Positions 54,301 through 62,590 of a stretch of DNA of 64,000 bases are shown piece after piece. The notes beneath the pieces were generated by a model, which made no database searches, was not told where the DNA came from, and saw nothing but the letters and a program-made list of their open reading frames with translations. Each line of letters opens with the position of its first letter. The stretch's first letter is position 1. Source of the DNA: Prevotella sp. E2-28 (GTDB lineage Bacteria > Bacteroidota > Bacteroidia > Bacteroidales > Bacteroidaceae); the NCBI RefSeq assembly GCF_022024055.1, contig NZ_CP091788.1, positions 1,922,001-1,986,000 of the forward strand, written 5' to 3'. Both the position numbers and the translations under genes were made by a program.

Positions 54301-55701
54301 CAAAAAGGGGTGGATGATTATATTGATCTAGAAATGGTGAATCTTTCAGAGTTAGACAAAGAACAGCGTTCATCAGTAATGTATGCAATAGAAAGAAAGG
54401 AACTGCAACGCGACAAACATGGTAAGCTCCGTTTTATTGCTCCTATGCCAATTGACCAATTTAGGGAAGAGGCAAAACGTCAACTAGAAAAGATTATTAT
54501 TTCAAACAAAGCCAAAAATAAAGTCGTAACACGTAATATAAACATATCAAAGAAAAAGTCAGGAACGAATAAAGCTATCCAACTGACACCTCGTGGACAA
54601 CTGCATCTTGAAACTATATACGGTAGCAATAAAACACCTATCATCAAAGAGGAAAAAATAAATGCATCATTTGACAAGCTTAAGATTGCTACTATATGTA
54701 GTAAGAAATATAGAGAGGCCCTTTCTAATCGTCTGAAACAGTTCGCTAATGATCCTAAAAAAGCATTTACAGGAAAGAATAGCTTAGATAAAAATCCTGT
54801 ATGGGTCGATGATAGACGAACTGAAAAGGTTCCAGAAAAAGTTAAGACGTTAAGTTACGAAACCATCTATACTATTCGAAAGGAAATAACGCCAGACCTA
54901 AAAATAGATAAGGTTGTTGATAATAGAATTAAGTCTATTTTACAAACACGTTTAGCTAAATATGGTGGAGATGCAAAAGCTGCATTCTCAAATCTCGATA
55001 AAAATCCTATTTGGATTGATAAGGAGAAAGGTATATCACTCAAACGAGTTACTATAACTGGCATAAATAATGCGGTAGCTCTTCATGACAAACGTGATAA
55101 GGATGGGAAACTTATCCTAAATAAGGATGGAAAAACTCAGCCTGTGGACTTTGTTAGTACCGGCAACAATCACCATGTTGCAATTTATCGAAAACCAAAG
55201 GTTGACAAAGAGGGAGAGCAGCTTTACGGAAATGGAGGAGAACCACTATTTGATTATGACGAGAAGGTCGTTTCTTTCTATGAAGCAACGTCACTTGCTG
55301 TTCTAGGGTATCCAATCATTGATAAGGAGTATATGAAAGATCAAGGATGGCAATTCCTTTTTACGATGAAACAGAATGAGTATTTTGTATTCCCAAGGTA
55401 TGATGACAATGGTAACATGATTTTCAACCCTCATGACTATGATGAGGAATGGTATCATAATCCTGAGAATTATCCCATTATAAGTCCGAATCTTTTTAGA
55501 GTACAATCAATTTCTAAGGTTATGTATGGTAATTCTCCCGTCAGAGATTATATTTTTAGACATCATTTGGAAACTACTGTTTCGTCGAAACTAAAAGGTG
55601 TTACCTATCAGCAACACAAATCGTTATCTTTTATCCCCTACATAGTAAAAGTTCGTGTCAACCACATAGGACAAATCGTATCGATTGGAGAATATGAGTA
55701 A
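51373..55701 (+). CDS. cas9: Cas9, type II-C, long Bacteroidetes form
   Basis: 1442 aa RNA-guided DNA nuclease. RuvC-I: KKILGLDLGTTSIGWALVNE with D8. Arg-rich bridge helix: RTLKRSMRRNLQRYKLRREH. RuvC-II: IRIELARELKKS with E700. HNH: FEIEHIIPKAKLFDDSLSNK with H785. RuvC-III: NDHRHHAMDALTIAF with H951 and D954. All catalytic residues are present. It is longer than the compact II-C enzymes (about 1000-1100 aa), as usual for Bacteroidetes. The C-terminal part holds two copies of a unit with KAF-LDKNPxWxD (about residues 1119-1149 and 1192-1219). It has no csn2 or cas4 partner, which places it in subtype II-C. Confidence 0.97.
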   Translation: MKKILGLDLGTTSIGWALVNEKENEDEKSSIIRLGVRVNPLTIDETLNFEKGKSITTNADRTLKRSMRRNLQRYKLRREHLIVILKQHGLIDDDTILSEKGNGTTFETYRLRAKAATEKICLTEFARVLLQINKKRGYKSSRKAKSTEEGQLIDGMEIAQLLYNNNLTPGQLSLQLLNEGRKYIPDFYRSDLINEFNKIWDFQRHYYPDILTNKLCEELNGKNKTQSWAICAKPFNIVGIKRETKGIEQRVENYRWRTLALSQKIGLEELAIVLQEINGQISNASGYLGDISDRSKILYFNKQTVGQYLMSELQKNPNYSLKNKVFYRQDYLNEFETIWETQARFYPELTSDLKKEIRDIIIFYQRPLKSQKGLVSFCEFESKKITVEVDGKQKMKTVGLRVCPKSSPLFQEFKIWQRLNDIVVSGNVIPVEQLDLFDNPSTFKRGKRSLYQEEKERLFEELNYKEKLTKAESLKLLYGNSKDYDLNFQTLEGNTTQAELFKAYQTIIEMSGHGTYNFAKMETNEALRTVREVFDKLNISTDILTFDSSLEGHVLEQQSMYRLWHLLYSFEGDNSVMGNESLINKLKELFGFEKEYATVLSNVIFKSDYASLSAKAIRKILPHLKDGNDYSVACEYAGYRHSKRSLTKEEIKNKILKDKLELLPRNSLRNPVVEKILNQMINVVNSVSSAYGKPDEIRIELARELKKSAKEREEMTKSINATTRLHEDYVKILKAEPFNLSHVSRNDIIRYKLYLELEKNAYKTLYSNTYISKEKLFTKEFEIEHIIPKAKLFDDSLSNKTLEARQVNLDKRDMTAFDFIEEKYGKEYASKYANKIEDFYLSKIISKTKRDKLLMKEAEIPSGFINRDLRDSQYIAKKAREILEEYVPVVVPTTGSVTDRLREDWQLVDVMQELNWDKYDKLGMTKYEIGHDGQLIPKIKDWTKRNDHRHHAMDALTIAFTKHSYIQYLNNLNARVQKGVDDYIDLEMVNLSELDKEQRSSVMYAIERKELQRDKHGKLRFIAPMPIDQFREEAKRQLEKIIISNKAKNKVVTRNINISKKKSGTNKAIQLTPRGQLHLETIYGSNKTPIIKEEKINASFDKLKIATICSKKYREALSNRLKQFANDPKKAFTGKNSLDKNPVWVDDRRTEKVPEKVKTLSYETIYTIRKEITPDLKIDKVVDNRIKSILQTRLAKYGGDAKAAFSNLDKNPIWIDKEKGISLKRVTITGINNAVALHDKRDKDGKLILNKDGKTQPVDFVSTGNNHHVAIYRKPKVDKEGEQLYGNGGEPLFDYDEKVVSFYEATSLAVLGYPIIDKEYMKDQGWQFLFTMKQNEYFVFPRYDDNGNMIFNPHDYDEEWYHNPENYPIISPNLFRVQSISKVMYGNSPVRDYIFRHHLETTVSSKLKGVTYQQHKSLSFIPYIVKVRVNHIGQIVSIGEYE

Positions 55702-55709
55702 TATTGCCT

Positions 55710-56645
55710 ATGATCAAAAAGACCCTATGTTTTAGCAATCCTGCCTACCTCTCAATGAGGAATGCCCAGTTAGTCATCAAGTTACCTGAGGTGGAGAAGG
55801 CTGACAATCTCACAGAGGATTACAAGAAAACAACTGAGGTAACAAGACCTATAGAGGATATTGGTGTGGTGGTACTCGACAACAAACAGATTACCATCAC
55901 ACAAGGGGCTTTAGAGGCTCTTCTTGAAAATAACAGTGCTGTCATCACCTGTGATTCAAATCACCTGCCTGTTGGGTTGCTTCTGCCATTGGTGGGTAAT
56001 ACAACTCAAAACGAGCGGTTCCGAGATCAACTGGATGCTTCGCAGCCTCTTCGAAAGCAATTGTGGCAACAAACCATGCAATATAAGATTCGCAATCAAG
56101 CAGCCGTACTTAGTAAATGCTCTAATGCTGAGACGAAATGTATGCAGGTATGGGCTAACGATGTGCGTAGTGGCGACCCTGACAACTACGAGGCTCGTGC
56201 AGCCGTGTACTATTGGAAGAGTCTGTTTGGGCATATTCCTGAGTTTATTAGAGACAGAGAAGGTGTCGCCCCTAACAATCTTTTGAACTATGGTTATGCC
56301 ATTCTTCGCGCTGTAGTAGCCCGCTCGCTTGTTGCCAGCGGACTACTCCCTACCCTCGGCATCCATCATCACAATCGTTATAATGCCTATTGTTTGGCTG
56401 ACGATATCATGGAACCATATCGACCCTATGTAGATCGATTGGTATATGATATCACCGAGCAGTATGGTGTTGATGTAGAGCTATCGAAGGACATCAAGGC
56501 TGAGCTATTGTCAATTCCTACTCTTGATGTGGTGATAGGCGGAAAACGAAGTCCGCTGATGATAGCCGCTGCTCAGACAACAGCTTCTCTCTATAAGTGT
56601 TTTAGCGGTGAACTACGAAAGATTGCTTATCCGGAAATGACATAG
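55710..56645 (+). CDS. cas1: Cas1 integrase
   Basis: 311 aa from ATG 55710 (MIKKTLCFSNPAYLSMRNAQ); a TTG six bases earlier is less likely. Cas1 with Cas2 inserts new spacers into the array. The metal site residues are seen in YEARAAVYYWKSLFG (Glu), LPTLGIHHHNRYNAY (His) and CLADDIMEPYRP (Asp/Glu). It starts 8 bases after the cas9 stop and ends 12 bases before cas2. Confidence 0.95.
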   Translation: MIKKTLCFSNPAYLSMRNAQLVIKLPEVEKADNLTEDYKKTTEVTRPIEDIGVVVLDNKQITITQGALEALLENNSAVITCDSNHLPVGLLLPLVGNTTQNERFRDQLDASQPLRKQLWQQTMQYKIRNQAAVLSKCSNAETKCMQVWANDVRSGDPDNYEARAAVYYWKSLFGHIPEFIRDREGVAPNNLLNYGYAILRAVVARSLVASGLLPTLGIHHHNRYNAYCLADDIMEPYRPYVDRLVYDITEQYGVDVELSKDIKAELLSIPTLDVVIGGKRSPLMIAAAQTTASLYKCFSGELRKIAYPEMT

Positions 56646-56996
<351 letters not shown>

Positions 56997-57078
56997 ATTT
57001 TTTATCACTGATTGGGATTATTTAATTCTTTTATTGCCGTTTCATAGCCAAACATGGCGAAGGGGGGCGAACATTAAG

Positions 57079-57119
57079 AAAGGCGAAATCCACCTTCTTT
57101 ATGGATTTCGCCTTTTCTG
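57079..57119 (+). terminator. Terminator of the cas operon
   Basis: AAAGGCGAAATCCA (57079-57092) pairs perfectly with TGGATTTCGCCTTT (57102-57115), 14 bp, 9-base loop; the following T-run is short (TTTTCT). It separates cas2 from the array. Confidence 0.75.
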
Positions 57120-57186
57120 CAGTGGCATTTTTTCTTTTCTAATTTTCTTTGCATTTACCTGAACATCAACCAATTATATCAATCGT
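57119..57186. promoter_or_regulatory. Putative CRISPR leader-side region
   Basis: 68 bases, AT-rich, between the cas2 terminator and the first perfect repeat. Because repeats at this end are intact while the far-end repeat is degenerate, new spacers probably enter here. No array promoter toward the plus strand is evident. Confidence 0.5.
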
Positions 57187-59386
57187 AATGTTTATGCCTC
57201 TGCAAAGATACTAATTTTTTAGCAAATCACAACGATACTTTCCAAAGTGTCCAAACTTTAGTTAATGTTTATGCCTCTGCAAAGATACTAATTTTTTAGC
57301 AAATCACAACACGTCTTGTCATGTTTCATTGACGCAGCAAAATGTTTATGCCTCTGCAAAGATACTAATTTTTTAGCAAATCACAACACCCCCCTCAACA
57401 TACGTTATAACCCTGCCAAATGTTTATGCCTCTGCAAAGATACTAATTTTTTAGCAAATCACAACGCGTTGGATAATACTAAGACTAAGAAACGAAATGT
57501 TTATGCCTCTGCAAAGATACTAATTTTTTAGCAAATCACAACACGTTGTAAAACGCTTTGAGTGCCATGATTAATGTTTATGCCTCTGCAAAGATACTAA
57601 TTTTTTAGCAAATCACAACTAATGATAAGTTCGCGTCTCTCGGCTTGGTAATGTTTATGCCTCTGCAAAGATACTAATTTTTTAGCAAATCACAACAAAA
57701 TATTCGACCACTCTCCCCCTCTCCGAAATGTTTATGCCTCTGCAAAGATACTAATTTTTTAGCAAATCACAACGGCCGTATGGTGATATGCAACGAGAGA
57801 ATAAATGTTTATGCCTCTGCAAAGATACTAATTTTTTAGCAAATCACAACCAGATTCCTATGTTGATTTTGTGGCTACTCAATGTTTATGCCTCTGCAAA
57901 GATACTAATTTTTTAGCAAATCACAACTGTACACAATCGTTATATTCACAAGTCTGTAATGTTTATGCCTCTGCAAAGATACTAATTTTTTAGCAAATCA
58001 CAACACCAATATCGGTGTAAATATTTTGAAATTTAATGTTTATGCCTCTGCAAAGATACTAATTTTTTAGCAAATCACAACAATATCTTGAAACTCATTC
58101 TAATTTACAAAATGTTTATGCCTCTGCAAAGATACTAATTTTTTAGCAAATCACAACTGTTTATCAAGGAACTCGTTTTCCTTATCAAATGTTTATGCCT
58201 CTGCAAAGATACTAATTTTTTAGCAAATCACAACCTGCTAGTCCTCAAGACATGATGGCCGTATTAATGTTTATGCCTCTGCAAAGATACTAATTTTTTA
58301 GCAAATCACAACAAGTCTCACGAATGGCGCAAGCTGGTTTAAATGTTTATGCCTCTGCAAAGATACTAATTTTTTAGCAAATCACAACAAGTTTAGGCTG
58401 ATCAAAACGCCTTTTTGAATGTTTATGCCTCTGCAAAGATACTAATTTTTTAGCAAATCACAACTGATGCAATATAAAACAACGTACAAAACAAAATGTT
58501 TATGCCTCTGCAAAGATACTAATTTTTTAGCAAATCACAACGGTGCAAAGTGTTTCCCGCAAGCGCAAAATAATGTTTATGCCTCTGCAAAGATACTAAT
58601 TTTTTAGCAAATCACAACTAGTGCATCAGTTTAGACGCATTGGAAATAAATGTTTATGCCTCTGCAAAGATACTAATTTTTTAGCAAATCACAACCCCGA
58701 TTAGTTGGGTTACTAATCGGGCAAAATGTTTATGCCTCTGCAAAGATACTAATTTTTTAGCAAATCACAACGACATCAAGTGCGATGGACCCTGGGAAGA
58801 AAATGTTTATGCCTCTGCAAAGATACTAATTTTTTAGCAAATCACAACAATCTTTCAGTTGTTTGTAAGATAAACAAAATGTTTATGCCTCTGCAAAGAT
58901 ACTAATTTTTTAGCAAATCACAACTGTCCTACTAATCCCCCTATCATGGTGCACAATGTTTATGCCTCTGCAAAGATACTAATTTTTTAGCAAATCACAA
59001 CTGATGATGAAGGTACAAAATTCTGGCAGACAATGTTTATGCCTCTGCAAAGATACTAATTTTTTAGCAAATCACAACAGATTGGTCAAAGTTGTTTGTA
59101 ATTGTTCGAATGTTTATGCCTCTGCAAAGATACTAATTTTTTAGCAAATCACAACATGATAGCCTAATAAGCTTTATCGAGCCTAAATGTTTATGCCTCT
59201 GCAAAGATACTAATTTTTTAGCAAATCACAACAAACTTGTAACATTTGTATTAAGGTTTATTAATGTTTATGCCTCTGCAAAGATACTAATTTTTTAGCA
59301 AATCACAACCATGTGCGGCAAGTACTTCCGTATGACGCGGATGTTTATGCCTCTGCAAAGAGGCTATTTTTTTTGCAGATCGCAAC
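57187..59386 (-). CRISPR. Type II-C CRISPR array, 29 repeats and 28 spacers
   Basis: Repeat of 47 bp, starting AATGTTTATGCCTCTGCAAA and ending TTTTTTAGCAAATCACAAC on the plus strand. The first 28 repeats are identical; the 29th (59340-59386) has seven substitutions. Spacers are 30 bp except five of 29 bp (12, 15, 16, 20, 22) and two of 31 bp (3, 14), counted from the cas2 side. Complementarity to the tracrRNA anti-repeat shows that crRNA is read from the minus strand, toward cas2; on that strand the repeat begins GTTGTGATTTGCTAAAAAAT. Each intact repeat contains TTG-19 bases-TATCTTTG on the crRNA strand, a promoter-like pair. Spacer 20 is itself a hairpin. Confidence 0.98.
59349..59374 (+). 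terminator. Terminator-like hairpin created inside the degenerate last repeat
   Basis: GCCTCT-GCAA-AGAGGC (59349-59364) followed by TA and eight T. The intact repeats have only GCCTCT-GCAA-AGATAC and a T-run broken by A. Four of the seven substitutions in this repeat produce the stem and lengthen the T-run. It could stop plus-strand transcription leaving the array toward the uxuB-like gene. Confidence 0.55.
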
Positions 59387-59415
59387 ACGTTATTTCCCTT
59401 TAGGTTTCCTCTTGT

Positions 59416-59526
59416 TTAGTATCCTAACATTACAGCGGGCGTTATACCCAAAGTAGAACAATGCAGACGGGCTATCTTCAAAGTAGGCTCTGCCCTACCT
59501 GAAACATAGTCGCTTATTTTATATCC
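59416..59526 (-). pseudogene. 3' fragment of an XRE-type regulator at the right edge of the CRISPR-Cas locus
   Basis: Minus-strand frame reading GYKISDYVSGRAEPTLKIAR, then LHCSTLGITPAVMLGY and stop at 59416. The SDYVSGRAEPTLKIA stretch is the recognition helix and following helix of Cro/C1-type regulators (pattern S-x-Y-x-x-G-R-x-x-P-x-L). The first helices are missing; an in-frame stop lies just upstream, where the 22-bp repeats begin. It is a gene remnant. Confidence 0.55.
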
Positions 59527-59527
59527 G

Positions 59528-59659
59528 ACTTAGCACTCGTAAGTACCAAACTTAGCACTCGTAAACCCTATACTTAGCACACGTAAACCCTATACTTTTG
59601 TTGCAGAAACTATATACTTTTGTTGCAGGAATGCGATACTTGGCTAAACGGAGAAAAAT
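59528..59659 (+). repeat. 22-bp periodic repeat upstream of the uxuB-like gene
   Basis: Six successive 22-bp steps begin with ACTT at 59528, 59550, 59572, 59594, 59616 and 59638. The first three share ACTTAGCACTCGTAA (one variant CACACG), the next two share ACTTTTGTTGCAG. Units 4 and 5 each include TACTTTTG, a -7-like element (59593-59600 and 59615-59622). The period is near two turns of DNA, so regularly spaced protein binding is possible. Confidence 0.7.
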
Positions 59660-59707
59660 AATCGAAAAATAATGGCCGGAAACAGAAGGTATTTGCAAAT
59701 AATTTTG

Positions 59708-59715
59708 TAACTTTG
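59708..59715 (+). promoter_or_regulatory. Promoter -7 element for the uxuB-like gene
   Basis: TAACTTTG, a perfect -7 element, 172 bases before the ATG at 59888. The leader between holds no frame I would support. Confidence 0.5.
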
Positions 59716-59887
59716 CAATCCGAAAAGAAAAACTAAAGAATACAGATACAGATGATACAGTAGAAATAAGAAAAAAGTCTCCTGCGTACAGCGCACGCAT
59801 ATTGTACGCACGGAAAATCTTAAGAAACTACAGTTATCAAGTGTATGTGTATACTGAGTAAACCAATAAAAAAACATATCAATAAAT

Positions 59888-61474
59888 ATGAAACTGAACG
59901 ATATTTTCTCTGGCAATTTCAATGCTGCAGAATGGGAAGCTAAAGGCTATGAGCTTCCTAAGTTTGACATCAAGGCCGTACGTGAAAAAACGGCTAAGGA
60001 ACCTACATGGGTACATTTCGGTGGCGGAAACATTTTCCGCGCTTTCCCCGCTGCCATCCTGAACGATGCACTGAACACGGGCAAGTATGACCGAGGCGTG
60101 ATTGTGGCTGAAACCTTCGACTTCGAGGTTATCGACAAGGCCTACGCACCTTACAATAACCTGTCGCTCTGCGTGAATCTTTGCTCTGACGGATCTATCG
60201 AGAAGAAGGTGATTGCCAGCGTTACGGAGGCTCTGAAGGCCGACCCACAGTTTGCCGACTGGAACCGATTGGTAGAGATTTTCAAGAAGCCCTCACTCCA
60301 GATGATTTCATTTACCATCACGGAGAAGGGATACACCTATAACGAGGCCGACCTGGCCCGCGGACTCAAGCCCCTGTTTGCTATGGGTAAGGTCTGCGCC
60401 CTGCTGCTGGAGCGTTTCAACGCAGGACAGCTGCCCCTCACCGTGCAGTCAATGGACAACTGCTCGCATAATGGCGACAAGGTAAAGGCTGGCGTCTTTG
60501 CATACGCAGAGCGCTGGGTGAACGACGGACTGGCTCCCGCTGCCTTCCTCGACTACCTGAAGGACGAGAAGAAGGTGACCTTCCCATGGTCAATGATTGA
60601 CAAGATTACACCGCGTCCGCACGAGAAGGTGAAGGAGCTGTTGGCTGCCGACGGCTTCGAGGACAACAACTATATCGAGACAGAGAAGCACACCTTTACT
60701 GCTCCCTTCGTGAATGCTGAGGAGGTGCAGTACCTGGTCATCGAGGACAACTACACCAATGGTCGTCCCCCACTCGACCTGGGCGGCGCTCTCTATACCA
60801 CCCGCGAGACGGTGGACAAGGTGGAGACAATGAAGGTGACCACCTGCCTGAACCCGCTGCACACCGCTATGAGTATCTATGGTTGCATGTTGGACTACAC
60901 GCTTATCTCTGCCGAGATGGCCGATGAAGACCTGCGCGCCTTTATCCAGAAGATTGGCTATATGGAGGCTATGCCCGTGGTGGTTGACCCAGGCGTACTG
61001 AACCCCTACGAGTTCATCGGTGCCGTTATCAACCGCCGTCTGCCAAACCCCTTCATGCCCGATGCACCCCAGCGTATTGCCTGCGACACCTCGCAGAAGT
61101 TGCCTATCCGCTTTGGTGAGACGCTGAAGAAATACGTGGCTCGCGGTCTCGACAAGAGCAACCTCGTGCTGATTCCCCTCACACTGGCCGGCTACGCCCG
61201 CTACCTGAAGGGCCTGAAGGACGACCTGACCACCTTTGAGCCCTCACCCGATCCTATGCTGGCTGAGTTGCAGGCTATCGTAGCCCCACTGGAAATCGGC
61301 AAGCCCGATCAGGACTGGAGCTGCCTGAAGACCCTCTACAGTCGTAAGGACGTGTTCGGTCTGGACCTCTACGAGGCCGGTTTGGGCGAACAGATTGAAG
61401 GAATGGTAAAGGAACTGTATGCCGGTGCAGGTGCCGTTCGTAAGACACTGCACAAGTACGTATCAGCAAGATAA
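59888..61474 (+). CDS. uxuB: Mannitol dehydrogenase family oxidoreductase (UxuB-like, fructuronate reductase)
   Basis: 528 aa. Long-chain polyol dehydrogenase family: N-terminal NAD-binding part with WVHFGGGNIFRAFPAAILND, and the second domain with VTTCLNPLHTAMSIYGCML and MPVVVDPGVLNPYEFIGAVI. The family includes mannitol, altronate and mannonate oxidoreductases. With uxuA in the neighbourhood, D-fructuronate to D-mannonate (the step before UxuA) is the best guess. The codons are GC-richer than the cas genes next door, like the rest of the chromosome. An annotator may prefer the general family name. Confidence 0.8.
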   Translation: MKLNDIFSGNFNAAEWEAKGYELPKFDIKAVREKTAKEPTWVHFGGGNIFRAFPAAILNDALNTGKYDRGVIVAETFDFEVIDKAYAPYNNLSLCVNLCSDGSIEKKVIASVTEALKADPQFADWNRLVEIFKKPSLQMISFTITEKGYTYNEADLARGLKPLFAMGKVCALLLERFNAGQLPLTVQSMDNCSHNGDKVKAGVFAYAERWVNDGLAPAAFLDYLKDEKKVTFPWSMIDKITPRPHEKVKELLAADGFEDNNYIETEKHTFTAPFVNAEEVQYLVIEDNYTNGRPPLDLGGALYTTRETVDKVETMKVTTCLNPLHTAMSIYGCMLDYTLISAEMADEDLRAFIQKIGYMEAMPVVVDPGVLNPYEFIGAVINRRLPNPFMPDAPQRIACDTSQKLPIRFGETLKKYVARGLDKSNLVLIPLTLAGYARYLKGLKDDLTTFEPSPDPMLAELQAIVAPLEIGKPDQDWSCLKTLYSRKDVFGLDLYEAGLGEQIEGMVKELYAGAGAVRKTLHKYVSAR

Positions 61475-61557
61475 GAGTTTTGACCTTATATATAATAAGA
61501 ACGACGAACTCAAATGGGTACGCCGTTCTTGTTATTACGTATTATTCGTTATCTATA

Positions 61558-62544
61558 TCAATTCCTCATACGCCATGCTTTAGCCCTAAGAGCCATGTTC
61601 TTCTTTATGCACTCACTATAGAGCCAAGGCTCACAACTATGGATATCGCCTACATTGATAAAATTCTTATAGGCATGATACTCCGAACCACTATAGCCTG
61701 TGACCACGAGAACGTGACGCTCAGGTTCTAATGTGACGGTAATCGTATCATGGAGTGTAGCAGGCGTGGCATCCGTACGCCAGTTCACAGGATTGATGCC
61801 TATACATGAGGCAGCAATAATGGAATTGATGTACTTCACGTCTTTCACCGTATTATAACAGATAGTCACGCCCGTATCGTCAGCCCCTTGCGCAGCCTTG
61901 ATATGTTTTGTTTGCAACGTATCCTCAGGCGTTACCTTATAACCCAGTACGTAAGCTGCAGCCAACTCTCCGTAGTCCTCGTCACTCATGTGCTTCAGCA
62001 AGTTCACCACCGCCATGCCGCCTTGACTGAAACCTGCAATAATCAGCGGACGACTTTTATCGCGCTGAGCCTGGAAGTGATCGAAAGCCGTACAGACATC
62101 ATCCATAGCCATGCGGGCACGATTCAACGCACTATCCTCACTCTCCATCATAAACGCATCAATCGTTGTATGACGGTAGAAAGGTGCATAGAATCGGTTA
62201 CCTGGAGACATATAACCAGCAGCCTTATTCATTTCAATAGCCATGCGCTCACGATGCTTTGGATTCCATACGTCAGCATAGTGACAAACGATACTATCAG
62301 CCGTCATCCAATCCTCTTCCCATGTTGACACTACATAAAACACATCGGCTCCCGTTCCGTGCTGGTCGCCATCTGCCGTAATCCACATGATAGAGTCATC
62401 ATAATCTGGAGCCTCAGGAATATACGATACAGAGGCATTAGCATCCTGAGCTTTTCTTACATGACCGTTAAAACAATTCGTCAGGCTAAAAGCACAAATC
62501 CCTAAGAGGAAGACTTTTGCTGAAGCTTCAAGAATCATTTTCAT
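61558..62544 (-). CDS. DUF3089 alpha/beta-hydrolase-like lipoprotein
   Basis: 328 aa from ATG 62544 (MKMILEASAKVFLLGICAFS followed by LTNC, a lipobox). An in-frame start at 62577 would put 11 polar residues before the signal and is rejected. The body matches DUF3089: a nucleophile elbow GFSQGGMAV, with DVFYVVSTWEEDW and NRFYAPFYRHTTIDAF upstream and VVTGYSGSEYHAYKNFINVG toward the end. It is probably an outer-membrane-attached esterase or lipase; the substrate is unknown. It stands between the convergent uxuB-like gene and the helicase gene. Confidence 0.82.
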   Translation of the reverse strand: MKMILEASAKVFLLGICAFSLTNCFNGHVRKAQDANASVSYIPEAPDYDDSIMWITADGDQHGTGADVFYVVSTWEEDWMTADSIVCHYADVWNPKHRERMAIEMNKAAGYMSPGNRFYAPFYRHTTIDAFMMESEDSALNRARMAMDDVCTAFDHFQAQRDKSRPLIIAGFSQGGMAVVNLLKHMSDEDYGELAAAYVLGYKVTPEDTLQTKHIKAAQGADDTGVTICYNTVKDVKYINSIIAASCIGINPVNWRTDATPATLHDTITVTLEPERHVLVVTGYSGSEYHAYKNFINVGDIHSCEPWLYSECIKKNMALRAKAWRMRN

Positions 62545-62590
62545 CCTGTAGTAGTTTATATCATTTGTATTCATCAATGTTCCTCAGGCC

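Noticed and set aside
57316..57531. A 71-codon frame inside the CRISPR array with repeated CLCKDTNFLANHN
   Set aside because: It is the translation of the repeats themselves; the period matches the 77-bp repeat-spacer unit and there is no gene.
59552..59922. Minus-strand frames of 82 and 92 codons before the uxuB-like gene
   Set aside because: Phe/Ser-rich translations of AT-rich DNA with no motif; they run through the 22-bp repeats and promoter region.
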